This document shows, one piece after another, positions 33,117-45,868 of a DNA stretch of 64,000 nt. The position numbers and the translations under genes are program-made. How positions within the stretch are numbered: position 1 is the stretch's first letter; each line of letters opens with the position of its first letter. This DNA comes from Globomyces pollinis-pini (taxonomy: Eukaryota > Chytridiomycota > Chytridiomycetes > Rhizophydiales > Globomycetaceae). The stretch is from assembly GCA_025399215.1 (NCBI GenBank), contig MU621111.1, forward strand, positions 9,684 through 73,683, written 5' to 3'. A model generated the notes under the pieces. That model ran no database searches. It was not told the DNA's origin and was given only the letters and a program-made list of their open reading frames with translations.

Positions 33117-34486
33117 TTAATGGTAAGATGTATGGGTTGGAAAAGTAGGTTGAATTTCACGATGTTTGACTTGTAAAATTCTATGATACCTGATGATGAA
33201 TACTTTTAAACAAACCATAGTTGTGCATTTTCTTTTTGAATTGCCATGGTAGCACTTTGTATCAGTACTTTCGGACATACCTTTCTGGAGATTCATACGT
33301 GACAAAGGCAAATGATGGACGGGGAGGGTATCCGTGAAAATGATGTTTGCAAATCAAGGATATATGTGTTATATCACCGTACGATTGAAATCTTTCACGT
33401 ACCATTGATTCCGTCACTTGTGGATCAATTTGTCCAATGAAAATCTATTGTGAATATTGAATTGTGTATGTACAGTGATTGGATCGATTAGTGATTGATG
33501 TTGATCGAGATTGTTGGCCCTGTTTTGATGAGAGTAGAATGATACCATTCAATAACCCAGTTCTGGTGTATCTGGAGTTGGATCGAGGCTACAATAGCAT
33601 CCTCACGGAAACAATACTTGACAAAGACACAACCTGTTGTTAATCATATTTGATGATGTGATACCTTGGAATAAATTGGATTATTGGTTTATAATCTTAC
33701 CTTTGATAAAATTGATTCAATTCATAAACTAACTTACCTATGGTAGTTAATTTTCAGACCTAACGTACCTTTGGGAATTCTATTGATTACATATATGAAA
33801 GCTTACCCAGTTTCAAAATCCTTTAGAACCTTCAAAGTCTCAATAGATCCAAATTTAGACAGTATTTCATGTATATGAATTTCACTCAATTCACGATCTA
33901 AGAGGTTAATTATAGAAGAAAGGAAACCGATTTTGGATATAAAGAGAGTCCGATTGACTTTTGCGCGTTCAATTCGGATAGGTCTGTTATCTAAAAAGGT
34001 GTTATTGGCTTCTACGAGTGCCTGTTCAGCATCTTTAACATTCTGTGGTTAGTTTGGAATGAATCACTTTGAATTGAACGAATGCAAAAGGTCTTGATTT
34101 CCAGTCTTTGAGTACTTTGACGTGCAGTAAGGTGCCCCATTGAGAAAAGTAATTAGTGACAGTTATCGATAGTTCTGATTCGGATTTAGCGGAACATAAG
34201 CTGTAAGTGAGTCTTTTAATGAATACCTTGCCACGAATAGACAAGCGTTTGGAGGACCGCGTGTAGTAGTATAATTAGGTTGAGGAGAGACCCTATTAGA
34301 ATCTGTATCTGATTGAGTATTTGAATGTGTATCAGATTCAGTATGTTGATTTGAATGAGAGATAGAGAGCGTATCAGTTAAGGTAGCATCAGATTGAGAG
34401 TCTAATAAATACAAACGATCAGCCTTTGAAGGATGTGATTCAGCAAAGTAACTTTTATAACTTTTTGAACGGAACAAATTGGACAT
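33117..34486 (-). CDS. Fungal RNA-binding protein with three RRM domains
   Basis: Three RNA recognition motifs follow a Ser/Thr/Asn-rich N-terminus. RRM1 has ACLFVASLCSAKSESELS and FSQWGTLLHVKVLKDW...PFAFVQF. RRM2 has RTLFISK, FGSIETLKVLKDFETG and CVFVKYCF. RRM3 has IFIGQIDPQVTESMVRERF, YGDITHISLI and SFAFVTY. The order and the KVLKDW words match a family of fungal multi-RRM proteins, but the exact orthologue is not certain. At least eight introns are required. The region between RRM2 FETG and CVFV contains an 11-nt exon and a 135-nt gap made of four intron-like units in direct succession. The end QVKHREIQP is typical of these proteins. Confidence 0.85.
33634..33768 (-). other. Array of four contiguous intron-like units with no exon between them
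   Basis: On the minus strand 135 nt separate codons of one RRM. They divide exactly into 31 nt (33738-33768), 37 nt (33701-33737), 36 nt (33665-33700) and 31 nt (33634-33664). Each starts GTAC, GTAAG, GTAAG or GTATC and ends TAG, AAG, AAG or CAG, so every boundary is AG|GT. Most hold an A-rich branch-like word. Removing all four gives ETGIPKGCVFVKY in frame. Confidence 0.65.
33769..33779 (-). other. 11-nt exon in the RRM gene
   Basis: AATTCCCAAAG lies between a 27-nt intron (33780-33806) and the four-unit array. It encodes the middle of ETG-IPK-GC. Including it keeps the RRM2 frame from DFETG to CVFVKY. Confidence 0.7.
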
Positions 34487-34837
34487 TAAAAGAATTGTAG
34501 GAGAAGAAAAGCGAGTAGAAGAGCGAGAGCATGATGGTGAGAAAGTTAAATATTTGACACAAGACACCAAGAACTGACAGATACTTGGGAATACAATACT
34601 CTTAATACTTTGTTATTACATTACTCATTACTAAATAAATGAATTTATTAATATTGACTACTGAATAGTTCACTAACTATTTGTTACTAAGTACTACTAG
34701 TAAGTAGTAAGTTAGTAACACTCTTTGTATTATCATTACATATTACTGGTACCTGTTGATTAGTCATGTTTCAATTTTTTTTTTTTTTTTTTTTAAATTG
34801 TTTCTCAACTTCAATCCTCTCTCTCCTTTTAATTATT
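34487..34837. promoter_or_regulatory. Divergent promoter region with TAGTAA words and a poly-T run
   Basis: The 350 bases between the RRM gene (minus) and NOG1 (plus) contain no gene. They hold repeated TAGTAA/TACTAA-like words (about 34660-34720) and an uninterrupted T run of about 20 bases near 34775-34795, about 45 bases before the NOG1 ATG. Poly(dA:dT) tracts exclude nucleosomes in fungal promoters, so the run may be part of the NOG1 promoter. Confidence 0.55.
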
Positions 34838-36917
34838 ATGGCTTCCTATTACAATTTTAAAAAGGTTCAGGCTGTTCCTACTGGTCCGGAATTCATCGAC
34901 ATTGTACTGTCAAAAATTAACAGAAAAACTCCTACCGTCATTCATCCAAATTATCAAATTAGTAGAATTCGTTCCTTTTATATGAGAAAAGTTAAATTCG
35001 CTCAAGATTGTTTCGATGAAAAATTAAATCAAATATTATCAGATTTCCCAAAATTAGATGTTTGTTTACCTTATCTAACTCGTCTTTAGGAAATTCATCC
35101 ATTTTATGCTGATTTAATGAATGTCTTGTATGATAGAGATCATTATAAATTGGCTTTGGCTCAATTAAACACTGCTAGGCATTTAATTGATAACGTTGCA
35201 AAGGATTATGCTCGTTTATTAAAATTCGGTGATTCTTTATTCCGTTGTAAACAATTAAAGAAGGCTGCATTAGGTAGAATGGCTACCATCATGAAAAGAC
35301 AAAAAGATTCTTTAGCTTACTTGGAACAAGTTAGAATGCATTTAGCTCGTTTACCTTCCATTGATCCAAACACCAGAACTTTAATTGTTTGTGGATATCC
35401 TAATGTTGGAAAATCATCCTTCATGAATAAAGTCACCAGAGCTGATGTAGAAGTACAACCTTATGCTTTCACCACCAAATCTTTGTTCGTTGGTCATATG
35501 GATTACAAATATCTGCGATGGCAAGTTATCGATACTCCAGGAATTTTAGATCATCCTTTGGAACAGCGTAATACTATTGAAATGCAGTCCGTTACTGCTC
35601 TCGCTCATTTACGTGCTTGTGTACTTTTCTTTATTGATATTTCGGAACAATGTGGTTATAGTGTAAAAGAACAAGTCAGTTTATTCGATTCTATCAAGCC
35701 ATTATTTGCTAATAAGCCTGTCATGGTCGTTGTCAACAAGATTGATATTAAAAAACCAGAAGATTTGGATGATGAACAAAAGGAACTTTTAGACTCTATG
35801 GTTGCTGATCAAGAAGGTAACCTTTTTCTATCTCATGTTAGTTTCTATGGCTTTAACTAGTTGTTACACTGAAGAGGGTGTCATGGATGTTCGTAATATC
35901 GTAATGATTCCATTTGTATTTATTCTAGGCATGCGATAAATTACTTGCTGCTAGAGTTGAACAGAAATTGAAGGGAACCAAGATTCAAAATGTCATCAAC
36001 AAACTTCATTTGGCTCAACCTGTTGCTCGTGATGACCGTGAACGTCCAGCTTTCATTCCACAAGCTGCACTGAACCGAATGAAATATGATCCTACTGATC
36101 CAAACCGACCTAGATTGGCAAAAGATATTGAAGCCGAGCATGGTGGTGCTGGTGTATATAACGTTGATTTGAAAGGTTTTTTTTATTCGAAATCTCATAT
36201 TTAGCCAACTATATCCTTAACAATGATGACTGGAAATATGATGTTATCCCTGAAATTATGGATGGAAAGAATGTCGCTGATTTCATTGATCCTGAAATTG
36301 AGGAAAAATTAGATGCATTGGAACGTGAAGAAGAAAGGCTGATTGCCGAAGGTTTCTATGAATCCGACATGGAAATGGACGATGAAGAAACAGAAGCTAT
36401 AAATGAAGCAGCTCAAAAACTTAAACTTCGTAAAGATGCCATTATTGCTGCCCATCAACAGAATCGAACCAAAAGCCGTGCCACCTTAACAAACAAGGAC
36501 CGCGCTAGAGTAAACAATCTATATTAACATCTAGTCTTCACGTTTGGATGAATTTGAAACCCATTTAGCCAAAATTGGAAATAAAGGAACATTACACTCT
36601 TTACGAGAAAAATCCAAATCAAGAGTTGCTAAACGATCCCACTCTCAAGTATCCGTTTCCCGTGATCGTAGTAAATCCCTATCTGGTCGTATCGTTAACC
36701 GTGATCGTTCCCAATCTGGTCTACGTAACATCAAAGTAACATCATAATCAAATTAATGATTTAGCAAAAATTGGATGCCGATAAGATGAAGAAAGATTTC
36801 CAGAAAGCTCCTAATTTGATGGCTAAACGTGGTGAAGCTGATAGACAGATTCAAACCAAAATGCCCAAACATTTGTTTGCAGGTAAACGTAGCATGGGTA
36901 AAGCTAATCATCGTTAA
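34838..36917 (+). CDS. NOG1: Nucleolar GTP-binding protein 1 (NOG1/GTPBP4)
   Basis: An essential GTPase for assembly of the 60S ribosomal subunit. The N-terminal NOG1 domain starts [20 protein letters not shown]. The GTPase domain has G1 GYPNVGKSS, the G3 DTPG, G4 NKID and the SCYTEEGVM segment. The C-terminal NOGCT region has [17 protein letters not shown] words, an Arg/Lys/Ser-rich linker and MKKDFQKAP...[11 protein letters not shown] at the end. Six introns of 25-30 nt are inferred; each restores a conserved word, such as [15 protein letters not shown] and VRNIACDKLL. The start is supported by the family N-terminus. Confidence 0.96.
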
Positions 36918-37079
36918 TTTTATCCTTTTTTTTGTTGTCAAAATAAAATACAATCCCATTCTATTTCATTAAAAAACAACAGAATTGTTATAGTAGTATG
37001 ATTCACTTGAATGAGTATTTTTATAATGAACACATGAATTGAATGAAACCATTGATGAAATTATATTAAAGTCTCATGT

Positions 37080-39082
<2,003 letters not shown>

Positions 39083-39230
39083 TTGGTAAAAAATTGTTGT
39101 AGGTGAATATCACGAGACAAATGAAGACTTTAATGAAACGAAGATGAACGAATTCCATCAATGACAAATCAGGAGAAGAGAATGATTTTATTAAAGTCAT
39201 TTACCCAATGAGATGTGTGTAAATGGTAAA

Positions 39231-39766
39231 TCATTTGGTAGCAAACAACTGTGTATCAATGTTCTTGAAAGACTTGAATTCTAATGCGTTACCGGAAGGA
39301 TCATAGAAAAACTGGTGTCAATTATATCACTTTACCATCGTTATTTGCTCTCCTGGCAATCCTTCAAATCTCAAATATGGTTCAATTTCAAATTTAACTC
39401 CTTGTGATTTTAATCGTGTGCTGAACTCTTTAATGGTATCCCTACTGGTAAATATATTCAATTATACCATTCTAATACGGCTCCAAAGTGGGGAATGGGC
39501 ACATTATGGCCATCTACCATAGATCTCAATGAATCCTTCATTTGCTTATGTGCTGTTTGTAATTCAGTGGGGACTTTATGAGCTACAATCTGATGACCAA
39601 ATAAGTTAAAGTCAATCCAATGGCCAGGATCTTCTCTTCCTTGTGTGCATCCAACAATAGACGTGTAGAAAGATCTTGTCAATTCCAAGCTTCTGTTAAA
39701 CACAATAGATTACTCGTAGACGGGAAACGCAATGTGAAAAGGTGGTAGTTTTGAGATTTTGGTCAT
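39231..39766 (-). CDS. VOC (glyoxalase/dioxygenase fold) family protein
   Basis: A small metal-dependent fold protein of the vicinal oxygen chelate family. The spliced chain is about 145 residues: FHIAFPVYDLELTRSFY, the DPGHWIDFNLFGHQIVAH strand with His ligands, HFGAVLEW, LPGEQITMFFYDPSGNALEFK and a short tail. This sequence type corresponds to the single-domain proteins often named glyoxalase/bleomycin-resistance/dioxygenase superfamily. The substrate is not known. Three introns of about 24-27 nt are needed; the one after PVYD is only 24 nt and is among the smallest in the window. Confidence 0.85.
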
Positions 39767-39947
39767 TTGGCTTTGTATCAAGTTTGTGGTGAACTATTTT
39801 TATCCTGTTCAAGGTGTGACTCAGCAGTTTCAAAACCATGAGGAATTTAACAGATGAAGATGATCAAATCAAATATTCGGTTAGTAGAATTGCTTTACTG
39901 GAAGCGATTGCGAAAATTCAACTTACTTAATTTGACATTATTTTATA

Positions 39948-41390
39948 TTAGGTTTGAGATTTTAAGCTTTCCTGGATTAAGAATAGCTTAGAAGTGAGAA
40001 GTTCTTGTTTTTCAATCAAACTATTAATTGATCGAGATACCCTCTCTAAATGCAAGTTTGTGGCCGTCTTTAAATTCTGTGTAATTGTATGTCTATAGAA
40101 TATTAGATTGATTGATTACTTGAGTTCTATGTGACGTACTTCGGATAAGTGTTCATTAGTGAATATGTATGAAGTCAATCTCGTTATACTGTAAACTGTA
40201 ATAATTCCAAGAACTATGATTGAAATCTTGGGCATCCAAAGTTTCCAATCTAATCTGCTATCTTTCACTGTATTTTCTACAATTGTAGTATCCACTTTTT
40301 CTAGATTAGGATTTGAGACTTTCACGGTTGATGTTGTCTCATTGGATGGAGTCTCTAGATCTCTTAATGGAGATCCAGGCTTAGAAGAACTTGGTATACG
40401 CTTACTGGAGTTTAAAGTTGACCTTCTTCGATTCAATAAGGTCGAACTAAGATTTTTTGATTCCGAAATTCCAAATGGAGATCCTGTAGAATTAAAGGAT
40501 TGATCTTGAAATAGCTTGGGTGATTTTTCTATGGTTACATCTTCCATATTATCGGTATCCTTTCTAATTTATGAATACCATCGTAGACTTACAAAGGTTG
40601 GTCAAAGTTACTTGTCCGCTTTTTAAACTAAAATTATGAATCAGTGGGTAATTACCAAATCAATGCTTGATTGTAAGTGATCATATACAGTATCTCTCTT
40701 CAGGAAACTTGCAAACATGTACTTTGGATAAGAATGGTTACAAATTACCTTTGTCTCGGGTGTGTGGATACGAATTCCATTTGGCAGTACATATACTGCC
40801 TTCTCTAATGTAACGATATCAGAGAATGGAATTGAAAGCTTTGTTTCATTTATAAATATTTTTGAATAGAAGAATATTGAACTTCTTGTAATGTACATTC
40901 TACCCTGCCATAGTATATCAATTTCAAAAGCACAAGCAAAATCTAAAATAAACATAATTATGCTGTTACTTGCAACAAGAGGTTCTGTTACATCTGGGAA
41001 TAATGCCTTGAATTTGGTAGCTGATTTTCGTAGTTTGGGAGGAGTCAAATTTGATCCGGAATCCGAACTCTACGATTTATAAGTATTTGAGATGGTTGAA
41101 TCTCTTACCAAAGGCATTTCCAGATCCACTAACAAATCATCCACATCATCTTCAATATTAACCAAGTTCGGATCGGACGACATTGGAGTTGAAGATTTGC
41201 TCGATGTAATTTTATCTGATATATTTATTGGGTTTTGTAACTCATTTGATTGTTGTTCTGATGAGTTTGCTGGAAGGGGAATATCTGGTCTACCTCCTTC
41301 TTTTGACATTGAATTGATGGTACTCTTTCTACTAAAAATCGATTTGATCCCAGTTTTCTCTTTCATTGTCGGTGTTTTTGTTACTTCCAT
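39948..41390 (-). CDS. GRAM-domain membrane protein
   Basis: A probable membrane-contact-site or lipid-sensing protein. The N-terminus is Ser/Thr/Lys-rich and disordered. Next comes a clear GRAM domain: KFKALFPDVTEPLV, FEIDILWQGRMYITRSSIFFYS, IPFSDIVTLEKA, IRIHTPETK and YMFASFLKRDTVYDHL. After a Ser-rich linker a single hydrophobic span follows (MPKISIIVLGIITVYSI), with a charged helical end. The VASt sterol-transfer domain of Lam/GRAMD1 proteins is not visible, so it resembles GRAMD2-type or another single-GRAM protein. Introns of 27-39 nt are inferred at five positions. Confidence 0.85.
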
Positions 41391-41563
41391 CTAGTTTTGA
41401 TAGGAAATTCTAACAACACACGCGACGTAAACGTCATAAGTATGGTTTTGAAATTCAAACAAGCTTTACCAATCCTTTTAAATCTTCTCATAGTCATTAT
41501 CAATTTCTTTCCTTGTACCAACATCGAATTCATTTTTCATATTTTCTGTTTTTCATTTCAATA

Positions 41564-42641
41564 ATGTCAGCAGGCAGCACTGGAAGCGATTACAGGCCAC
41601 CATCACCACCATCAGGATCTTACCCTATAATAGTAGGAAACTCTTTTCGGAATGAAGAGGAGACTCATCATTTACTCAGATGTACAATTGCATTTCTTAT
41701 CTTTAGGTAATCCTACAATTCACTCAATTATAGATAAATTCTTACCAACAACGGCTTTAGGGAATGATCAAGGATCTTTAGTAATAGAAGGAAATGCCGA
41801 TAAGAATTGGATTCTGGAATTAAAAAACACACAAGTAATTTATTCTATATTAACAATAGAACGAAAATGAACCAAATCAATTCCGAGCTATAAATAATCC
41901 ATCAAAGGAAATTGAATGTATCTTATTATATGACCCTGAAACGAAAGTAATAACATTGAGTAGTATTTAATATCTATAGCAATATCGATTGGAGCAATTA
42001 GCTTCAACATTTGTTTTTGATTCTTTGAGGCCTGGAGAAAAAGCCAAGCGTGCTGCCGTTGTTGATGGAATTGTTTTCCAAGAACAACCACCAAATAAGA
42101 AATATAGTTCACCAAGAATCTCTCCCTCTCCTAAATTATTCGCTACCCCATCTCCAAGATTTACCCCTACAGCATCACCTAAAAAGACACCGTCACCAAA
42201 GAAAAAGGTTGATGTGGTGGAAGAACCTGTCACTTTGCACTTACCTCCAAGCATTACAACATTTACACCAGATGATGATGTAGAAGATGATTTTGGGATA
42301 GATGATATATTTGATTCAATAGAAAAAAGTTTGGATCCTTCTCCACCAAGTCTTGACAAGGAAGAAAATTCGATACCAGAAATATCTAAAGATATTCCAG
42401 ATGACTATATTGAGCAGTTAGATATACCATCAGATGTTGAAAAAGATACAGGTGATTCACTTGGAGTGGTACTGGAAGACTCCAGTGGCGACGATGAGAA
42501 TCCGAAGGCGGATGATACAGACCAGATCTCGGCGCAATCTGGTCCTAGGTCTTTGTTCAGAGTAGATGGTAATTAGTTTGTGCTTAATATTTTTTAGATG
42601 AATCTGATGGAAGTGGATCTAGTAGTGATGCAGAAAGCTAG
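41564..42641 (+). CDS. EAF: EAF-like RNA polymerase II elongation factor (ELL-associated factor)
   Basis: A subunit of the super-elongation or ELL/EAF complex that stimulates transcript elongation. The N-terminal EAF domain is reconstructed across three 25-33-nt introns: YPIIVGNSFRNEEETHHLLR, then GSLVIEGNADKNWILELK, then KEIECILLYDPETK-QYRLEQLAS, which matches the CILxxxxxTGxxxLExL pattern of the family. The rest is a low-complexity tail with SPTP-like phosphorylatable words (KKTPSPKKK) and Asp/Ser-rich acidic blocks, ending in DESDGSGSSSDAES as in EAF transactivation domains. The identification rests mainly on the N-terminal domain. Confidence 0.8.
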
Positions 42642-42880
42642 CCGGTAAAATTATAGATATAAATACAATTTTGTTATTACATGTTGTTTACTTATTTTTG
42701 TGGTTTAACATCTTTCTTCTTGTGTACAAATGACTAAATATTTATTTGTTCAATGTAATACTCTTCACTTGCTCTAGTTATTGCAAAAGAGAAACAACTG
42801 ACAGATTCCATTACTCATCCATTTAATCGTTTCTAAAAATAAGCCTTTTTTATGTTTTCTTTCCTTCACATTCAAATTCA

Positions 42881-44202
42881 ATGGAGCCACATTTAGCAAA
42901 GAAATTGATGGTGGATATAACGCTATTAGCTCTTACTCAAGTTGCATTCTATTATGGAATAAAGTATATCATGACCAGCATGGATCCAATGTCAAAGAAA
43001 AAAGGTTTGAATAATGGATTTAATGGTATATATTAGAAATTGCAAAACAAAAGTCGGGTATAGAATTGATTTTTGATTTAATTTGTTAGGTAGAATTATG
43101 GAGAAATTGGGTTTAAATAATATACAGTTGAATGAACATGAGGAGATTATTGCATCAGAAATTATTTGGCCAAGCGATCTCAAAGTGACTTTTGAAGTAT
43201 TTTTTTGGATAAATAGATCGCTAACATAAAATAGGACATTGGTGGAATGGAGAATATTATAGAGTCACTAAGAGAAACTGTTATTTATCCATTGGTATAT
43301 CCAGAACTTTATGAGTCTATTTCTGGCTTACTGGGACCACCAAGAGGTGCATTCTATGTTCCTTATATTAGGTGTGCTATTATATGGTCCTCCAGGTTGT
43401 GGAAAAACAATGACAGCAAAGGCATTGGCAAAAGAATCTGGTGCTACTTTCATCAATTTACACGTTTCAACCATGACCGACAAATGGGTATAATCAAATC
43501 TTTAATGCAATATGTAGTTTGGTGAATCTCAAAAACTAGTCCATGCTTTATTTTCATTGGCAAAAAAGTTACAACCTACTATTATTTTCATTGATGAAAT
43601 TGACTCTTTTCTACGGGAAAGGTAAACATGAGTATGCATTTTAATACTTTGAAAAGAAAATCCAATGATCATGAAGCAACATCCATGATGAAAGCAGAAT
43701 TCATGACATTGTGGGATGGATTAAACTCTGGAGAACAAACCAGAATCATTATATTAGGTGCAACCAATAGACCTAACGATCTCGACAAGGCTATATTGAG
43801 AAGAATGCCAAAACGATTCCAGGTCAATTTACCAGCTGTCCAACAAAGAAAGAAAGTTTTAAACTTGATTTTGAAAAAAATAGTTTTAGCTCCTGATTTT
43901 GATATGGATGAATTGGCATTGCTTACTGAAGGTATGTCAAATTCAGACTTGAAGGAGCTGTGCAGAAATGCTGTTATGGTAAATAACGTTTATTTACCGT
44001 GTAGGTTCCAGTTCGTGAAGCAATCAGGACATTGAGAGGAAAGGATAAACTCCACCCCATTGATACACAGGTAATTCGTTTCATTTCTTATGTTTAAAAG
44101 AAATTAACCATCCGGCCTGTAGAAATTGCTGATTTTCTTGGTTTCTTAGATGGATTGTTCTCCACCGCGACATTAGTACCCGTTCCCGCAGAGTTAGATT
44201 AG
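42881..44202 (+). CDS. MSP1: Msp1/ATAD1 AAA ATPase of the outer mitochondrial membrane
   Basis: Extracts mistargeted tail-anchored proteins from the outer mitochondrial membrane and peroxisomes. The N-terminal hydrophobic segment ([17 protein letters not shown]) is the single membrane anchor. The Msp1-specific linker reads [23 protein letters not shown]. The AAA module has Walker A GPPGCGKT, pore-loop DKWFGESQK, Walker [11 protein letters not shown], sensor [12 protein letters not shown] and the arginine finger in RRMPKRF. The spliced length of about 360 residues fits. Nine introns of 25-37 nt are inferred, including one that splits RGVLLYGPP. Confidence 0.95.
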
Positions 44203-44436
44203 CTTATTATATGAATAATCAAAAAGTGTTTTCTCATACTTCATTATTATTACTACTATCGAAAGTCACGATTTCTCTGACGACTTTCTTTGTCCTTAAC
44301 AAACACTGTGATTGTGTTACGGTTCTATGACTTGAAAGCAATTGATCATGAGTTTTACAATTCAGATCTATCTACCAGAGATGGTTTTTACTCAAATTTC
44401 AATTTAACATTAAATTATTCTTTTTATTTCGCTTCT

Positions 44437-45601
44437 ATGTCATTTCTTTATAAGAGCAGGAGTAGGTATCGAATAAAATTGATGGCCCATTTTGTTTCCC
44501 CAAAATTTTCAATCGTCCATTCGATCCCAAGATTTTCCTTCAGATCTTTCTCCACAAAGAAAATAAATCCAATCAAGATGACAACAAAGAAAAGATCAAA
44601 TGAAAGTGAAATTGAACCACCAAAGAAATTATTAAAAACATTACCAGAAGTGATAGAATTCAAGAATCAACCAGTACCTGGAGCAATTAAATTAGTATCT
44701 TGGAATGTTGCTGGAATTAACGCTGCATTGAAAAAAGGATTTGAAAGATATGTGGAAGCAGAAGATCCAGACATTTTAATGTTACAGGAAACAAAAGCCA
44801 ATACGGATTTGAAGTATATGAAAAAGTCTCGCTATCCATTTCAGTAAATGAGGTGTACATTAAACGATAGGTACCAATCACACTGTACTTCAAAGAAAGG
44901 ATACTCTGGAACTGCAGGTACATTAGGATTATGCTCTTACAAATTAGTATTTTCAAAGTTTAAGCCTTTGTCAGTGGAATATAAAGTCAATGATGATGAG
45001 CTTGATCAAGAAGGTAGATTTATCATTCTAGAATTCAATGGTAAACCAATTATTTTCATATATACCTAGAATGGTACCTTATAGCTAGTTATATTGTCAA
45101 TGCTGGAACAAAATTAGAAAGACTTGACTTAAAACACAAACATTTTGAAAAGTTGGAAAGTTATTTTGCCGAACTACAAACAAAGAAGCCAATTATTTGG
45201 ACAGGAGGTGAACAATCAGTATAGTTAACGATCAAGATATAAATGTAGCCCATACAGAGATTGATTTAGCGCGTCCAAAGTCAAACTTAAAAACTGCTGG
45301 GTTTACCCCACAAGAAAGAGCTGATTTGACCCGACTCATAGAAAATCGAGGTCTAGTGGACACTTTTCGTCAACAAAACCCAGATGTGAAAGACAGATAC
45401 ACGTATTATTCTTACCGATTTGATTGTCGAACCAAAAATCTGGGATGGCGAATAGATTATTTTTTTGTAGATAATAAGTTGCTTGAGAAAGTGATATTGT
45501 CTGACATTCGCTCTAATATTTATGGAGCATCTGATCATTGCCCAATTTTACTCATTCTAAAGGATGAAATGTCGAACAATACTGAAGTTGAAGATAAGTA
45601 A
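44437..45601 (+). CDS. APE1: AP endonuclease, exonuclease III family (APE1-like)
   Basis: Cleaves DNA at abasic sites in base-excision repair. The catalytic core has LVSWNVAGINAALKKGFERYV, DILMLQETKA with the metal-binding Glu, the TGDINVAHTEIDLARPKSN block and YGASDHCPIL at the end. Four introns of 27-44 nt rejoin conserved words; the one before DINVAH is 29 nt. Three in-frame ATGs are possible. The longest forms add MAHFVSPKFSIVHSIPRFSF, a basic amphipathic leader that looks like a mitochondrial signal. The shortest starts at MTTKKRSNESE with a nuclear-type Lys/Arg patch, so dual nuclear and mitochondrial isoforms are plausible. Confidence 0.93.
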
Positions 45602-45868
45602 TTCACGATGTTTTTTTAATAAATGCTGAACAATCAATCAAAGTTATCTTAATCGTTCAAACATAATGCATTGATTATTAGATTGTCATGAATTTCAGTA
45701 ACGGTCGCGTATTATTCAATCCAACTCACAGAGTGATATCTTACAACATCATTATCTATGAATCACCGATACATTGATACAGGAACCCAATTAGCAATAT
45801 TCTAGTCGTTTGTGCATGGCTAGGGTTATGTGAGGGTTAATTGAAATTGGGTCCCACACAAAGTTTTC

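Noticed and set aside
34775..34795. Poly-T run as an RNA polymerase III terminator
   Set aside because: No RNA gene with A and B boxes precedes it; it is better explained as a promoter poly(dA:dT) tract.
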